DNA from: Marinomonas arctica
GTDB taxonomy: Bacteria; Pseudomonadota; Gammaproteobacteria; Pseudomonadales; Marinomonadaceae
Direction: 5' to 3'
DNA: 64,000 bases
NCBI RefSeq assembly: GCF_003259225.1
Contig: NZ_QHJF01000010.1
Location: 62,001 to 126,000 of the forward strand
Part shown: positions 8,122 through 17,566 of the stretch, one piece after another
Layout of the letters: each line of letters begins with the position of its first letter
How positions within the stretch are numbered: the stretch's first letter is position 1
Program-made: the position numbers and the translations under genes
Notes under the pieces: model-generated
Database searches by the model: none
Told to the model about the DNA's origin: nothing
Seen by the model: the letters and a program-made list of their open reading frames with translations, nothing else

Positions 8122-9393
8122 ATGTCTGATAAAATCTGCAATTCTTTGTGGCGCGCCAGCTCTCCAGCGGCGCCTGTGTTGGCGCCTCTTGAAGGGCGCG
8201 TTGATGTCGAAGTGGTGATTGTTGGCGCGGGTTTTACGGGGCTTTCAGCGGCATTACATTTAGCTAAATTCGGCATTTCTGTTGCTGTGATTGAAGCTCA
8301 AGAAGTGGGCTTTGGAGGATCCGGACGTAATGTTGGCTTGGCGAACGCTGGTGTTTGGTTAGAACCCGACCAGTTGGATAATGCCATTGGAACAGAAGCG
8401 GGAAGCATTATGTACAAGGCTCTCGCAGCGGCGCCCGAGTTTGTCTATGGCCTCATAAAAGAATATGACATTCAATGTGAGCCCGTTCGCAATGGCACCC
8501 TACATGCAGGCGTGGGGAAATCAGGTTTGGCACAATTACAGCGTCGTTGTGAACAAATGCAGAAGCGTGGTGCGCCTGTTCAGTTGTTGGACGCCGCCGA
8601 AGCGCAAGTTCGTATCGGTTCGAGTAAATTTAATTCCGCCTTGTTTGATCCACGCGCCGGCACGATTCAACCTTTGGCCTACGCTCGTGGGTTGGCTCAC
8701 GCCGCGTTAAAAGAGGGAGCTAAGCTATTTGACCAATCTCCTGTGAGTAAAATCGAACCTGCAGACAACGGTTGGGTTTTGCACACGGAAAAGGGGCAGG
8801 TACACGCTGAAAAAGTGATGCTTGCGACGAACGCTTACAGTGAATTTGGCGTGAAAGAGCAAGCGCGCAAATTTGTGCCGATTTTTTATTCTCAATTGGC
8901 AACCAAGCCTTTAAGTGAAGCGCAGTTGGCCAGTATTCTTCCAAATAAAGAAGGCGTCTGGGATACCTGTACCGTGATGAGTTCTTTCCGCTTAGACCAA
9001 CAAGGTCGCTTAGTCTTTGGTGGCATGGGCGGCGAGGGCAGCGTGTTGTCTAACTGGGCTACACAACGTGTTACCGAACTCTTTCCCATTTTAAGTAAAG
9101 TGCAATGGGATTACTGTTGGACGGGAAAAATTGCTTACAGTGAAGATCATTTACCTCATTGCCAACAATTAGAAAAGGGCTTGTTTAGTGTGGCCGGTTA
9201 CAGCGGTCGGGGAATTGGGCCTGGCACAGTGGTTGGTGCGGAGTTGGCTGAGTGGCTTTCGGGTCGAAGAGAAAGTTTGTCGATACCGACCACAGTACTG
9301 AGAGACATTTCGTTTCGTGAGTTGAAACGTTTGTTTTACGAAGTGGGAGCGCATACGTATCATATTGGGCAGCAGTCACATGCTTTGGATTAG
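8122..9393 (+). CDS. amaA: L-pipecolate oxidase (AmaA), FAD-dependent
   Basis: 423 residues, DAO-family flavoprotein. The dinucleotide-binding motif VVIVGAGFTGLSAALHL lies at about residues 31-47 with the acidic end VIEA. A FAD-proximal C-terminal segment reads DYCWTGKIAYSEDHLPH, then AGYSGRGIGPGT. In Pseudomonas, AmaA oxidises L-pipecolate to piperideine-6-carboxylate, the substrate of AmaB, which is encoded directly upstream. GAGG is seven bases before the ATG. The substrate is assigned from family likeness plus the amaB neighbour; related oxidases of other amino acids cannot be excluded. Confidence 0.82.
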   Translation: MSDKICNSLWRASSPAAPVLAPLEGRVDVEVVIVGAGFTGLSAALHLAKFGISVAVIEAQEVGFGGSGRNVGLANAGVWLEPDQLDNAIGTEAGSIMYKALAAAPEFVYGLIKEYDIQCEPVRNGTLHAGVGKSGLAQLQRRCEQMQKRGAPVQLLDAAEAQVRIGSSKFNSALFDPRAGTIQPLAYARGLAHAALKEGAKLFDQSPVSKIEPADNGWVLHTEKGQVHAEKVMLATNAYSEFGVKEQARKFVPIFYSQLATKPLSEAQLASILPNKEGVWDTCTVMSSFRLDQQGRLVFGGMGGEGSVLSNWATQRVTELFPILSKVQWDYCWTGKIAYSEDHLPHCQQLEKGLFSVAGYSGRGIGPGTVVGAELAEWLSGRRESLSIPTTVLRDISFRELKRLFYEVGAHTYHIGQQSHALD

Positions 9394-9476
9394 AATGATG
9401 ACTAAGCTCGCGACATCATGCAAGGTGTCGATTAGTTTGGCCGTCATGTAAGTTCACAGTGAATAACGCTGATAAT

Positions 9477-9507
9477 AAAACGCATCTTTATGGTGCGTTT
9501 TTTATTT
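9477..9507 (+). terminator. Terminator after amaA
   Basis: A 10-bp stem with one wobble pair (AAAACGCATC and GGTGCGTTTT) and loop TTTAT, followed by a T-rich run. It closes the amaB-amaA unit. Confidence 0.8.
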
Positions 9508-9605
9508 TACTGGTTGGGAATACATCTGATATAGGATACAGTTATTATCTTCTTGTGTTTGCTTGCGTTTTTTGTCTTTTTATTTATGCCTTTTTATTTA
9601 TGTGA

Positions 9606-10523
9606 ATGAGTAACGCCTACATGCGCCGTTATATCCCATCGTCAACTGCACTAAAATGTTTTGAAGCGTCCGTACGACATTTAAGTTTCACAAAAGCCGC
9701 GGAAGAGTTGCATCTCACTCAAAGTGCCGTCAGCCGTCAAATTCGTAACCTTGAAGAATTCTTGTCACGAGATTTGTTTATTCGTCTTAATAAACGCTTG
9801 GTGTTAACCGGAACGGGCGCGGCTTATTACAAAGAAGTGGTGCCGTTACTAGATGGGATGGAAAATGCGTGTTTGCGTATGTTGCATCGCGAAGATGAAA
9901 AAACCACTCTGACTATTTCAGCTTTGCCTACCTTGGCATCTTATTGGCTGATGCCACTTCTTGCAGAATTTCAAACCGCTCACCCACAATTTCAAATTAA
10001 GGTTCGTTCCTTAGACGATGCCGCTAAGATCGATCCAGAAAGTATTGATATTATTTTGCATTATGGTGGTGATCATTGGCCTCGTGCGATTTCTCATCAA
10101 TTGATGAAGGAAAAAGTGGTCGCGGTGGTCTCACCTGCGTTATTGAAACGAATTGCTAATAAATCCACTGAGTCATGGCGAGTCGAAGATGTCACCTTAT
10201 TCCCTTTTCTGCATTTATCATCCCGAATCAATGCATGGCCTGACTGGATGGTAGCGCAAGGCTTAGAAAGTGGTTCCTTTGCTGGGGCGTCTTTCGCGCA
10301 TTTTCATATGTTGCTTGAAGCCGCGAAAAACAGCATGGGCATTGCGATTATGCCCACAATATTGGCGGAACGTAGTCTACAGAATGGCGAACTGGTAGCG
10401 CCTTTTGGTAGCGCTGTCTCGACCCCCCATGAGTACCTTTTGTCGTACCCAGTTGATAAAGCAGATCTTGAGCAAGTAGTGATTTTTCGTGACTGGTTAC
10501 TGACAAAACGAAATGAGGCTTAG
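9606..10523 (+). CDS. GcvA-type LysR-family regulator
   Basis: 305 residues. The helix-turn-helix region reads SFTKAAEELHLTQSAVSRQIRNLEE, closest to the GcvA subgroup of LysR regulators, followed by a substrate-binding domain. It follows the amaA terminator on the same strand and precedes gpmI. No convincing ribosome binding site precedes the ATG at 9606; the ATG at 9621 is the alternative. Its target is not evident. It may belong with the pipecolate block, since it sits in the same interval inserted between yibN and gpmI. Confidence 0.85.
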   Translation: MSNAYMRRYIPSSTALKCFEASVRHLSFTKAAEELHLTQSAVSRQIRNLEEFLSRDLFIRLNKRLVLTGTGAAYYKEVVPLLDGMENACLRMLHREDEKTTLTISALPTLASYWLMPLLAEFQTAHPQFQIKVRSLDDAAKIDPESIDIILHYGGDHWPRAISHQLMKEKVVAVVSPALLKRIANKSTESWRVEDVTLFPFLHLSSRINAWPDWMVAQGLESGSFAGASFAHFHMLLEAAKNSMGIAIMPTILAERSLQNGELVAPFGSAVSTPHEYLLSYPVDKADLEQVVIFRDWLLTKRNEA

Positions 10524-10634
10524 TGCGTGATTAGTGAAATTAATAGTCTGAATAGCCACGCTACTCTGTAACTAAATTACAAGCCTGTGATAGTATCAAG
10601 TCATACTCATGATCAATTTACGGGATAGATTAAC

Positions 10635-12164
10635 ATGAACAAAAAAACCACAGCTCTCTTCATCCTTGACGGATGGGGATACAGCGAAACCTCTACCTCC
10701 AATGCCATTGCCGCAGCTAACACGCCTAACTGGGACGCGTTGTGGAATGGTCATCCGCATACACTCATCAAAACGTCTGGCTTAGCGGTCGGGCTGCCTG
10801 AAGGCCAAATGGGTAATTCCGAAGTGGGGCACATGAATTTAGGTGCGGGTCGAGTGGTTTACCAAAACTTTACTCGTATTGGCAAAGCCATTGAAGATGG
10901 GTCATTTTTTGAAAACCAAGCCCTAGTGAACGCAGTGGACAAAGCGGTTGCTGCAGGTAAAGCGGTGCATATTCTTGGTTTGTTATCCGACGGTGGTGTT
11001 CATAGTCATCATGAGCAAATCATGGCGATGTGTGAATTGGCTGCAAAACGTGGTGCCAAAGCGGTTTATGTGCATGGTTTTACCGATGGCCGAGACACAC
11101 CACCACGTTCCGCTCAAACCCCACGAGCTGAGTTAGAAGCAAAATTGGCCGAGTTGGGTGTGGGTAAAATCGCGACGCTAACAGGACGTTATTTTGCTAT
11201 GGACCGTGATAATCGCTGGGATCGTGTACAAACCGCTTACGATGCTATTGTGTTAGGTAAAGGTGAGTTTCAAGCGGACACGGCAGAGAGCGCGATTCAA
11301 GCCGCTTATGATCGTGATGAAAACGATGAGTTTGTCAAAGCGACTGTCGTTGGTGACGCGGTACCAGTTCAAGATGGCGACGCGATGATTTTTGCTAACT
11401 TCCGTCCGGATCGTGCGCGTCAATTAACGCGTGCTTTTACCGATGCCGACTTTGATGGCTTCACTCGTGCCGTTTATCCAAAACTGGCAGCGTTTGTGAC
11501 TTTCACTGAATTTTCATCGGATATTAAAGCAGATGTGGCGTTTCCGCCTGTGGCGTTAACCAATACCTTGGGTGAAGTGCTAGCCAAGCATGGCAAAAAA
11601 CAATTACGCATTGCCGAAACCGAAAAATACGCTCACGTGACGTTCTTTTTTAATGGTGGCGAAGAAGCTTTGTTTGATGGTGAAGAACGTGAGTTGATCC
11701 CGTCTCCCAATGTGGCGACTTACGACCTGAAGCCTGAAATGAGCGCACCAGAAGTCACAGACAAACTGGTTGAAGTCATCACAGCGGGCAAATATGACAC
11801 CATTATTTGTAACTTTGCCAACGGCGACATGGTGGGGCACAGCGGTATTTTTGACGCCGCCGTTAAAGCCGTAGAAGCGGTAGATGCTTGCTTGGGTCGA
11901 ATTATCGAGGCGTTGAAAGTGAATGGTGGTCAATGTTTGATTACTGCCGATCACGGTAACGTAGAGCAAATGTTGAGCGATGATGGTTCTCAGCCCTTAA
12001 CCTCTCATACGATTGGCCCTGTGCCTCTAGTGCTGTTTTCTCCTACGCAAGGTTTGGGTATCAAAGAAGGGGCATTGTGTGACCTTGCCCCAACGTTACT
12101 CGACATGATGGGAATGGACAAGCCAGCAGAAATGACAGGTGTGAGCTTGCTCACACGGGCATGA
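10635..12164 (+). CDS. gpmI: 2,3-bisphosphoglycerate-independent phosphoglycerate mutase
   Basis: 509 residues, the manganese-dependent glycolytic mutase interconverting 3- and 2-phosphoglycerate. The metal-binding start FILDGWGYS (Asp12), the catalytic Ser62 in [25 protein letters not shown], and the C-terminal metal sites [13 protein letters not shown] and [10 protein letters not shown] are all present. Full family length. It is followed 7 bases later by envC, the same arrangement as in E. coli. Confidence 0.97.
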   Translation: MNKKTTALFILDGWGYSETSTSNAIAAANTPNWDALWNGHPHTLIKTSGLAVGLPEGQMGNSEVGHMNLGAGRVVYQNFTRIGKAIEDGSFFENQALVNAVDKAVAAGKAVHILGLLSDGGVHSHHEQIMAMCELAAKRGAKAVYVHGFTDGRDTPPRSAQTPRAELEAKLAELGVGKIATLTGRYFAMDRDNRWDRVQTAYDAIVLGKGEFQADTAESAIQAAYDRDENDEFVKATVVGDAVPVQDGDAMIFANFRPDRARQLTRAFTDADFDGFTRAVYPKLAAFVTFTEFSSDIKADVAFPPVALTNTLGEVLAKHGKKQLRIAETEKYAHVTFFFNGGEEALFDGEERELIPSPNVATYDLKPEMSAPEVTDKLVEVITAGKYDTIICNFANGDMVGHSGIFDAAVKAVEAVDACLGRIIEALKVNGGQCLITADHGNVEQMLSDDGSQPLTSHTIGPVPLVLFSPTQGLGIKEGALCDLAPTLLDMMGMDKPAEMTGVSLLTRA

Positions 12165-12171
12165 GGCGGTA

Positions 12172-13311
12172 ATGGTCTTACTATTTCGTAGTTTGCTTTT
12201 GTGTTTGTGCTTGCTGCCCAGCTTAGGTTGGACAGCAGGTGAACCGCAAACGCCTGAAGAAGCCAAGCAACAAATACAAGCGTTGCAAAAAGATTTGCAA
12301 AAGCTCAATAGCTGGCTAAAGGATTTAAAGTCTGAGCGATCGGATGTAGAGAAGCAACTTGAAGGCAAAGAAAAAGACATTCAGGCACTGCTTAAAAAAA
12401 TCCAAGAAATTCAGGAAAGCTTAAAAAAAGGTGACGAGCAGCTGGGCGAATTAAGAGTCCAGCAGCGTTCCCTTCAGCTTAGTATCCAACAGCAAAATGA
12501 ACAAATAGCCGCCCAATTAAGGGCGGTTTATCGTTCCGGTAATGAAGAAAGCATTAAGTTGTTATTAAATGGAAATACCTCTGAAGAAGCGCAGCGTTTA
12601 GTGCAATATAATCGCTATTTTTCTACGGCAAGGCAGTCCTTGATCAACGGGTTTGTGAATGAGGTGAACGATCTCAGTTTGGTTGAAAATAGCATTCGCA
12701 GTCATCGAGCCCAACAAGCCAAAGAAGAGAGTCAGCTTAAAGAAGAGCGCAGTCGCCTGCTAAGTCAACAAACTGAACGCCGTAATTTATTGGTAAAGCT
12801 TGATCAGGATCTAGCCCAAGGCGATAAACGTTCTAAGCAATTATTGCAGGATCAACAGAACTTACAGGACATGCTGCAACGCTTAGAAGAAGCACTGGCG
12901 GATGTGAAAATCCCTGATCAAGATGTGCCTTTTTCATCCCAACGTGGCAAGTTAGTGAGGCCGTTAAAGACGTTGGCGACTTTGCCCACAACGGGCAGTA
13001 TCAATTTGGGTGGAGTGACGCTTAGAGCGAAAGAAGGCGAGCCTGTTCACGCTATATTTTCAGGGCGTGTCGTGTTTTCTGACTGGATGCGTGGTTTCGG
13101 CTTTCTACTCATCTTAGACCATGGTGATGGCTATATGTCACTGTACGGTTATAACCAAAGTTTATTAAAAGAAGTAGGAGAATGGGTGGGAGCCAATGAT
13201 ACTGTCGCCATGGCTGGCAGTACTGGTGGTCGTCCGGATGCTGCTTTATTTTTTGCAATTCGCCATAATGGTACGCCATTAAAACCACTTTCTTGGATAG
13301 ATGCTGGGTAA
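12172..13311 (+). CDS. envC: EnvC-like murein hydrolase activator (degenerate LytM domain)
   Basis: 379 residues: a signal peptide (about 1-22), long coiled coil (about 25-240, Gln/Lys/Glu-rich) and a C-terminal LytM/M23 domain (about 265-379). The LytM active site looks lost: the usual HxH region reads YGYNQS and the last His-containing strand reads ALFFAIR. This fits EnvC, which does not cut peptidoglycan but activates the amidases AmiA/AmiB during cell separation. GAGG near the gpmI stop serves as its ribosome binding site, and ctpA follows. Confidence 0.92.
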   Translation: MVLLFRSLLLCLCLLPSLGWTAGEPQTPEEAKQQIQALQKDLQKLNSWLKDLKSERSDVEKQLEGKEKDIQALLKKIQEIQESLKKGDEQLGELRVQQRSLQLSIQQQNEQIAAQLRAVYRSGNEESIKLLLNGNTSEEAQRLVQYNRYFSTARQSLINGFVNEVNDLSLVENSIRSHRAQQAKEESQLKEERSRLLSQQTERRNLLVKLDQDLAQGDKRSKQLLQDQQNLQDMLQRLEEALADVKIPDQDVPFSSQRGKLVRPLKTLATLPTTGSINLGGVTLRAKEGEPVHAIFSGRVVFSDWMRGFGFLLILDHGDGYMSLYGYNQSLLKEVGEWVGANDTVAMAGSTGGRPDAALFFAIRHNGTPLKPLSWIDAG

Positions 13312-13363
13312 CGTGCATGACCGTCCCAGTTCCGCTGCTAGTAAAAAAGTCATAGGAAGTAAT

Positions 13364-14638
13364 ATGATCAATATTTTGCGTCAACGAATACCCGTTTTGT
13401 TTATGGTGCTATTGGTTCAGCCGGCTTTTTCTGCGGATACTAAACAAGCATCTAAATTGCCTACTGCCGAGATTCAATCCTTTGTTGAAACCTTCGAAAC
13501 CATTCGCGAGGGTTACGTTGAAACACTGTCTGATGAGGACATACTTCATAAAGCGCTAAAAGGCATGGTCTCTGGTCTTGATCCGCATTCCGAATATTTT
13601 ACGAAAACAGAATTGGCCGATTTTAATGAGCTGACCTCTGGTAATTATGCGGGCATTGGTGTTGAAGTCGAGATGAAAGACAAGCGATTGACCATAGTCA
13701 CGCCTGTGGATGGCTCCGCTGCTGCCGAGGCTGGGATTTTGCCTGGTGATGTTATTATCAAAATTGATAATACGTTAATTACTGACTTGGGTATGCAAGA
13801 TATTGTGACGCTCATGCGTGGTGAAGTGGGTTCTACTGTTTCGCTGGATATCGAGCGAGACGGTGAAATTAAACATTACGAGTTAACACGTCGTTTGGTT
13901 GAAGACGCCAGTGTGACGGCTAAGTGGTTAGACACGGGAATCGCTTATTTTCGCATCAGTCAATTCCAAGGTGATAGCGACATCGAGTTTTATGAAGCCA
14001 TCGATAAACTCGCAGCACAAAGTAAAATTCAAGGGGTTGTCTTAGATTTGCGTAATAATCCCGGTGGTGTTTTGCAAAGTGCTGTTGGGGTGGTAGACGC
14101 TTTTATTGATAAAGGTATGATCGTTTATACCAGTGGGCGTCATGAGATGTCGAAAAGTCAGTTTAAGGCCACTGCGAAAAATACAAAATTTAAGCAAATT
14201 CCTGTTGTTGTTATGGTAAACGATGGCTCTGCGTCGGCGTCAGAAATTGTTGCTGGTGCTTTACAGGATCATCAGCGTGCAGTGGTGTTAGGCACGGAAA
14301 CGTTTGGTAAAGGCTCTGTTCAAACAGTGGTTCCCTTATCCAATGGTGATGCGGTAAAATTAACCACCGCCTTATATTACACGCCAAATGGTCGTTCTAT
14401 CCAAGCTCAGGGTATTACGCCCGATCTGATTGTGCCACAAGCGACATTAACCTTTGATAAAGACCCGTTTTTGGTGAAAGAGTCTGAGCTAAAAGGGCAT
14501 TTAGGAAATGGTACGGGCGGTAAAGAACGAACCAGTGCGGACGTTTTGTCCGATATTGGTGAATTGGCAAAAACAGATTTTCAATTGTTTCAAGCGGTTA
14601 CGATTCTGAAAACCTTGCCTAAATTAGTGCAGAAATAG
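13364..14638 (+). CDS. ctpA: S41-family carboxyl-terminal processing protease with PDZ domain
   Basis: 424 residues from ATG 13364, chosen because AGGAAG lies four bases upstream and the next residues form a proper signal peptide (INILRQRIPVLFMVLLV...AFSA). Opening at 13301 would give an untypical leader overlapping envC. A PDZ domain (about 95-180) is followed by the tail-specific protease domain with the catalytic Ser in NDGSASASEI (about residue 291) and Lys in FGKGSVQT (about 316). It is a periplasmic Ser/Lys protease acting on C-termini. It lies in the gpmI-envC-ctpA-yibQ cluster. Confidence 0.94.
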   Translation: MINILRQRIPVLFMVLLVQPAFSADTKQASKLPTAEIQSFVETFETIREGYVETLSDEDILHKALKGMVSGLDPHSEYFTKTELADFNELTSGNYAGIGVEVEMKDKRLTIVTPVDGSAAAEAGILPGDVIIKIDNTLITDLGMQDIVTLMRGEVGSTVSLDIERDGEIKHYELTRRLVEDASVTAKWLDTGIAYFRISQFQGDSDIEFYEAIDKLAAQSKIQGVVLDLRNNPGGVLQSAVGVVDAFIDKGMIVYTSGRHEMSKSQFKATAKNTKFKQIPVVVMVNDGSASASEIVAGALQDHQRAVVLGTETFGKGSVQTVVPLSNGDAVKLTTALYYTPNGRSIQAQGITPDLIVPQATLTFDKDPFLVKESELKGHLGNGTGGKERTSADVLSDIGELAKTDFQLFQAVTILKTLPKLVQK

Positions 14639-14680
14639 CGATCTGTTTTTCACAAATGTATTGTTGGGGTAAAGACTCCT

Positions 14681-15871
14681 TTGTTTGATATTAAGAAAGT
14701 GTGGTTGCTTGCAGGGTTTTTATTCGCCTTGTCTGGAGGAGTCTATGCATCGGAGGCTGATCCTGATTATCTGGATGACTCTTTGGCGGACAAGCGACAT
14801 GTTGTCGAATCATCGGATGACGTGAGTGCGTCAGAAGAGGGCATGGTGGCGTCACAGGAAGGTGTCATGGTGGTGTCAGACAAGACGCCTTCCGAGAAAG
14901 AGCCGATCATTTTGCCAGAGCATTTGGGACCGGTGTTGTTAGAACCAGAAAACACAACTGAGACTCGTGTGCCATCTGATTCTTACCCTTCCATTTTACA
15001 AGATCCGCAAGAGGCGCCATGGAAACCTTCTATTGCGCCTTTGTTAGATGTCCCCGTTCTGCTGGATGTCGTCCCTAATGAGAGCCTGCTTTCAGTCCCT
15101 AAGCCTGTTTCCACTGATTCTCCGAAAAAAATAATCACGCCGGCCAAAATGTTAGCGGTTGACGTGCACCCCAAAATGCCACAAATAGCGATTTTGATTG
15201 ATGATCTTGGTTACAGTCGAGATGGCATGGAATCGTCTTTATTGCTACCAACTGAAGTGGCATTAGCGATTCTGCCAAGTACGCCTTTTGCTTTGCAAAC
15301 CGCGCTGACCTCACAGAAACAACGCCGCATTACGCTTTTGCATGCGCCAATGGAAAATCAGCGAGAGTTAAAACTTGGTCCTGGTGGTTTGTATGCGAGC
15401 ATGACGGAAGAGGAATTAAAAAGCACGTTAAGCAAAGATTTGGACAGTTTGCCTGGTATTCAAGGGGTAAATAATCACATGGGCAGTTTGTTAACCACTA
15501 AGGTCCACTCAATGGAATGGGTCATGGAAACGTTAAAAGACCGATCCTTGTTTTTTATTGATAGTTTAACCAGCGCTCAAAGTGTGGCGAAAAAAACCGC
15601 ACAAGAATATGGGTTAAGAACGGTTGGCCGGGACGTATTTTTAGACAATATCCGCACGGAAGAGGCGATTGATAAGCAATTTTCTCGTCTCATAAAACTG
15701 GCTAAACGTCATGGAAGTGCTTTAGCGATAGGGCACCCTTATCCAGAAACCACGGCATATCTCAAGAAGCGTCTAAGTGATTTAGAGCGAGATGGGGTTC
15801 GTTTAGTGAGGATTTCTGAATTATTGGTCACTTCTCCTCCTTCTAAGCCGACCACGTCTGAAACAAAATAA
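14681..15871 (+). CDS. Divergent polysaccharide deacetylase family protein (YibQ-like)
   Basis: 396 residues, TTG start at 14681 with GGGGTAAAG about seven bases upstream. A signal peptide ends near residue 24, followed by a low-complexity Ser/Glu/Pro linker of about 135 residues, then the deacetylase-like domain starting AILIDDLGYSRDG, with VALAILPSTPFA, LLHAPMENQ, NNHMGS and AIGHPYPET. The family is related to polysaccharide deacetylases but diverged in its active site. It is expected to be periplasmic; the substrate is unknown. It is the last gene of the gpmI-envC-ctpA cluster, matching yibQ in enterics. Confidence 0.85.
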   Translation: MFDIKKVWLLAGFLFALSGGVYASEADPDYLDDSLADKRHVVESSDDVSASEEGMVASQEGVMVVSDKTPSEKEPIILPEHLGPVLLEPENTTETRVPSDSYPSILQDPQEAPWKPSIAPLLDVPVLLDVVPNESLLSVPKPVSTDSPKKIITPAKMLAVDVHPKMPQIAILIDDLGYSRDGMESSLLLPTEVALAILPSTPFALQTALTSQKQRRITLLHAPMENQRELKLGPGGLYASMTEEELKSTLSKDLDSLPGIQGVNNHMGSLLTTKVHSMEWVMETLKDRSLFFIDSLTSAQSVAKKTAQEYGLRTVGRDVFLDNIRTEEAIDKQFSRLIKLAKRHGSALAIGHPYPETTAYLKKRLSDLERDGVRLVRISELLVTSPPSKPTTSETK

Positions 15872-15876
15872 GCGAA

Positions 15877-15910
15877 AAGCTCCGATTTTTAATGAAGTCG
15901 GAGTTTTTTG
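15877..15910 (+). terminator. Terminator after the YibQ-like gene
   Basis: Inverted repeat CTCCGA / TCGGAG with flanking A and T runs and six T after the stem. It ends the gpmI-to-yibQ unit. Confidence 0.75.
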
Positions 15911-16034
15911 ATAAAAAAACCGAGTTTTTATCAATTTATTATTGGTTTTTTGTACTAGATTATATTGAGTGTGATTTTTCACAATAGGCCTAATGACATC
16001 ATTTTTTGCCCTTTCTTTTTGCCCGCTAATATCT

Positions 16035-16051
16035 TGCGCCTGCTTGGTGCA
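16035..16051. promoter_or_regulatory. Candidate NtrC-binding dyad upstream of braC
   Basis: TGCGCC-N5-GGTGCA, one base away from a perfect TGCACC-N5-GGTGCA dyad. It lies about 235 bp upstream of the -24/-12 element, a distance compatible with an enhancer. Confidence 0.6.
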
Positions 16052-16283
16052 AATCTCCTTATCGAATAGTTTAAAAAACCATAAATTTAAATAATTCTAG
16101 TGATTTATTTTGTATTTTTTTTGCGCCACAGAATTTCTCCTAGGTTATTTGTAATATTTATCTGCACTACTATTGACCAAACTTTAGACTGATATTAATG
16201 TGTAGCTTCATTCCAGTGCACATTTTTTGGATAGTTGCTGTGAAAGTTCCATATTTTCTGCTTTTTCTTTGGGCTTAAATTAT

Positions 16284-16299
16284 TGGAACGCTTCTTGCT
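16284..16299 (+). promoter_or_regulatory. Candidate sigma-54 promoter of braC
   Basis: TGGAACGCTTCTTGCT: GG and GC are separated by exactly 10 bases and 15 of 16 positions fit TGGCACG-N4-TTGCT. The predicted start is near 16310, about 35 bases before the braC ATG. Confidence 0.7.
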
Positions 16300-16344
16300 T
16301 TTGAATAATAACGATAAAACACAAAACGAATAGAGGCTTTTCTT

Positions 16345-17457
16345 ATGTCAAATGCGGTTGTTAGAAAAACATTAATTTCTCTTGCTGTTGCTGGTGCGGC
16401 GACGCTGGCTCAAGCGGATGTCGTTATCGGTGTCGCGGGTCCTCATACTGGTGCTTATGCGGCCTTTGGTGAGCAGTTATGGAAAGGGGCTGAAAAAGCC
16501 GCTCAAGACATCAATGCCGCAGGTGGCATCAATGGTGAAATGATAACATTGGTGAAAGCGGACGATGCCTGTGAGCCAAAACAAGCGGTGTCTGTGGCCA
16601 ACCGCCTAGTTGACTCCGATGGCGCTTTAGCTGTGGTGGGTCATTTCTGTTCCTCTTCTTCTATTCCAGCGTCCAAAATTTACGAAGAAGCAGGTGTTAT
16701 CATGGTAACACCTGCCTCTACGAACCCAACGTTAACAGATCAAGGTTTACCAAACGTTTTCCGTGTTTGTGGTCGTGACGATCAGCAAGGTGACGTGGCT
16801 GCCAGTTATATCGTCGATAAGTTAGGCGCTAAACGTGTTGCTGTCATCCATGACAAAGACACTTATGGTAAGGGTCTAGCTGATGCAATGAAGTCCACAC
16901 TGAATGCTTATGGCGTAAACGAAGTCATGTACGAAGGTTTGACGCGTGGTGAAAAAGACTTTAACGCCTTGATTACTAAGATTCGCTCAGTCGATGCAGA
17001 CGTTGTGTACTTTGGTGGACTTCACTCTGAAGCCGGTCCATTGGTTCGTCAACTACGTGAACAAGGTTCTAAAGCCATCTTCATTTCAGGTGATGGTATC
17101 GTATCCGATGAGTTTGTATCTGTTGCCGGTTCTCCAGAATACGTAGATGGTGTATTAATGACATTTGGTGCGCCACCAACGTCTTACCCTTCTGGTGCTA
17201 AAGTAATCAAAGAATTCCGCGATGCAGGCTATGAGCCAGAGGGTTACACGCTTTACTCATATACCGCTATGCAAGTCGCTGTTGCCGCTTTGGCCAACAA
17301 TAATCTAGATCCGATCAAAGGTGCCGAGTGGCTTAAAACGCACTCTGTAGATACCGTAATGGGTAAAAAGGACTTTGATGAAAAAGGCGATTTGACCGTT
17401 TCCGACTACGTTATGTACGAGTGGGATGCTCAAGGTAAATATAGCGTAGTAGAGTGA
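16345..17457 (+). CDS. braC: Branched-chain amino acid ABC transporter, periplasmic binding protein
   Basis: 370 residues. A signal peptide ends at AQA near residue 24; the mature Leu/Ile/Val-binding fold starts VVIGVAGPHTGAYAAFGEQ and includes INAAGGINGE, VGHFCSSSSIPAS and GEKDFNALITKIR. Two Cys residues (DDACEPKQ and VGHFC) probably form the disulphide seen in LivJ/BraC. It captures branched-chain amino acids (possibly also Ala or Thr as in Pseudomonas Bra) in the periplasm. AGAGG lies eight bases before the ATG. It is the first of five genes for a full transporter and has a sigma-54-like promoter. Confidence 0.93.
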   Translation: MSNAVVRKTLISLAVAGAATLAQADVVIGVAGPHTGAYAAFGEQLWKGAEKAAQDINAAGGINGEMITLVKADDACEPKQAVSVANRLVDSDGALAVVGHFCSSSSIPASKIYEEAGVIMVTPASTNPTLTDQGLPNVFRVCGRDDQQGDVAASYIVDKLGAKRVAVIHDKDTYGKGLADAMKSTLNAYGVNEVMYEGLTRGEKDFNALITKIRSVDADVVYFGGLHSEAGPLVRQLREQGSKAIFISGDGIVSDEFVSVAGSPEYVDGVLMTFGAPPTSYPSGAKVIKEFRDAGYEPEGYTLYSYTAMQVAVAALANNNLDPIKGAEWLKTHSVDTVMGKKDFDEKGDLTVSDYVMYEWDAQGKYSVVE

Positions 17458-17566
17458 TTTTTACGCTAGTTGTTATTTTTTAGGCATAACTAATACATGT
17501 TTACTGACCAAGGATTGTGTTGGTAAACATGTTCTTCCTGTTCAAAAATCCCCACGAGGTCTTACG

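Larger units (their letters stand above)
15911..16344 (+). promoter_or_regulatory. AT-rich upstream region of the branched-chain amino acid transporter
   Basis: A 434-bp gap with no credible ORF. It contains an NtrC-type dyad (16035-16051), a half site TGCGCC near 16122 and a -24/-12 sigma-54-like promoter (16284-16299), described separately. The rest is AT-rich. Confidence 0.6.

Noticed and set aside
12172..13311. Active M23 endopeptidase
   Set aside because: The residues that would bind zinc in the LytM domain are replaced, so an EnvC-type activator is the better call.
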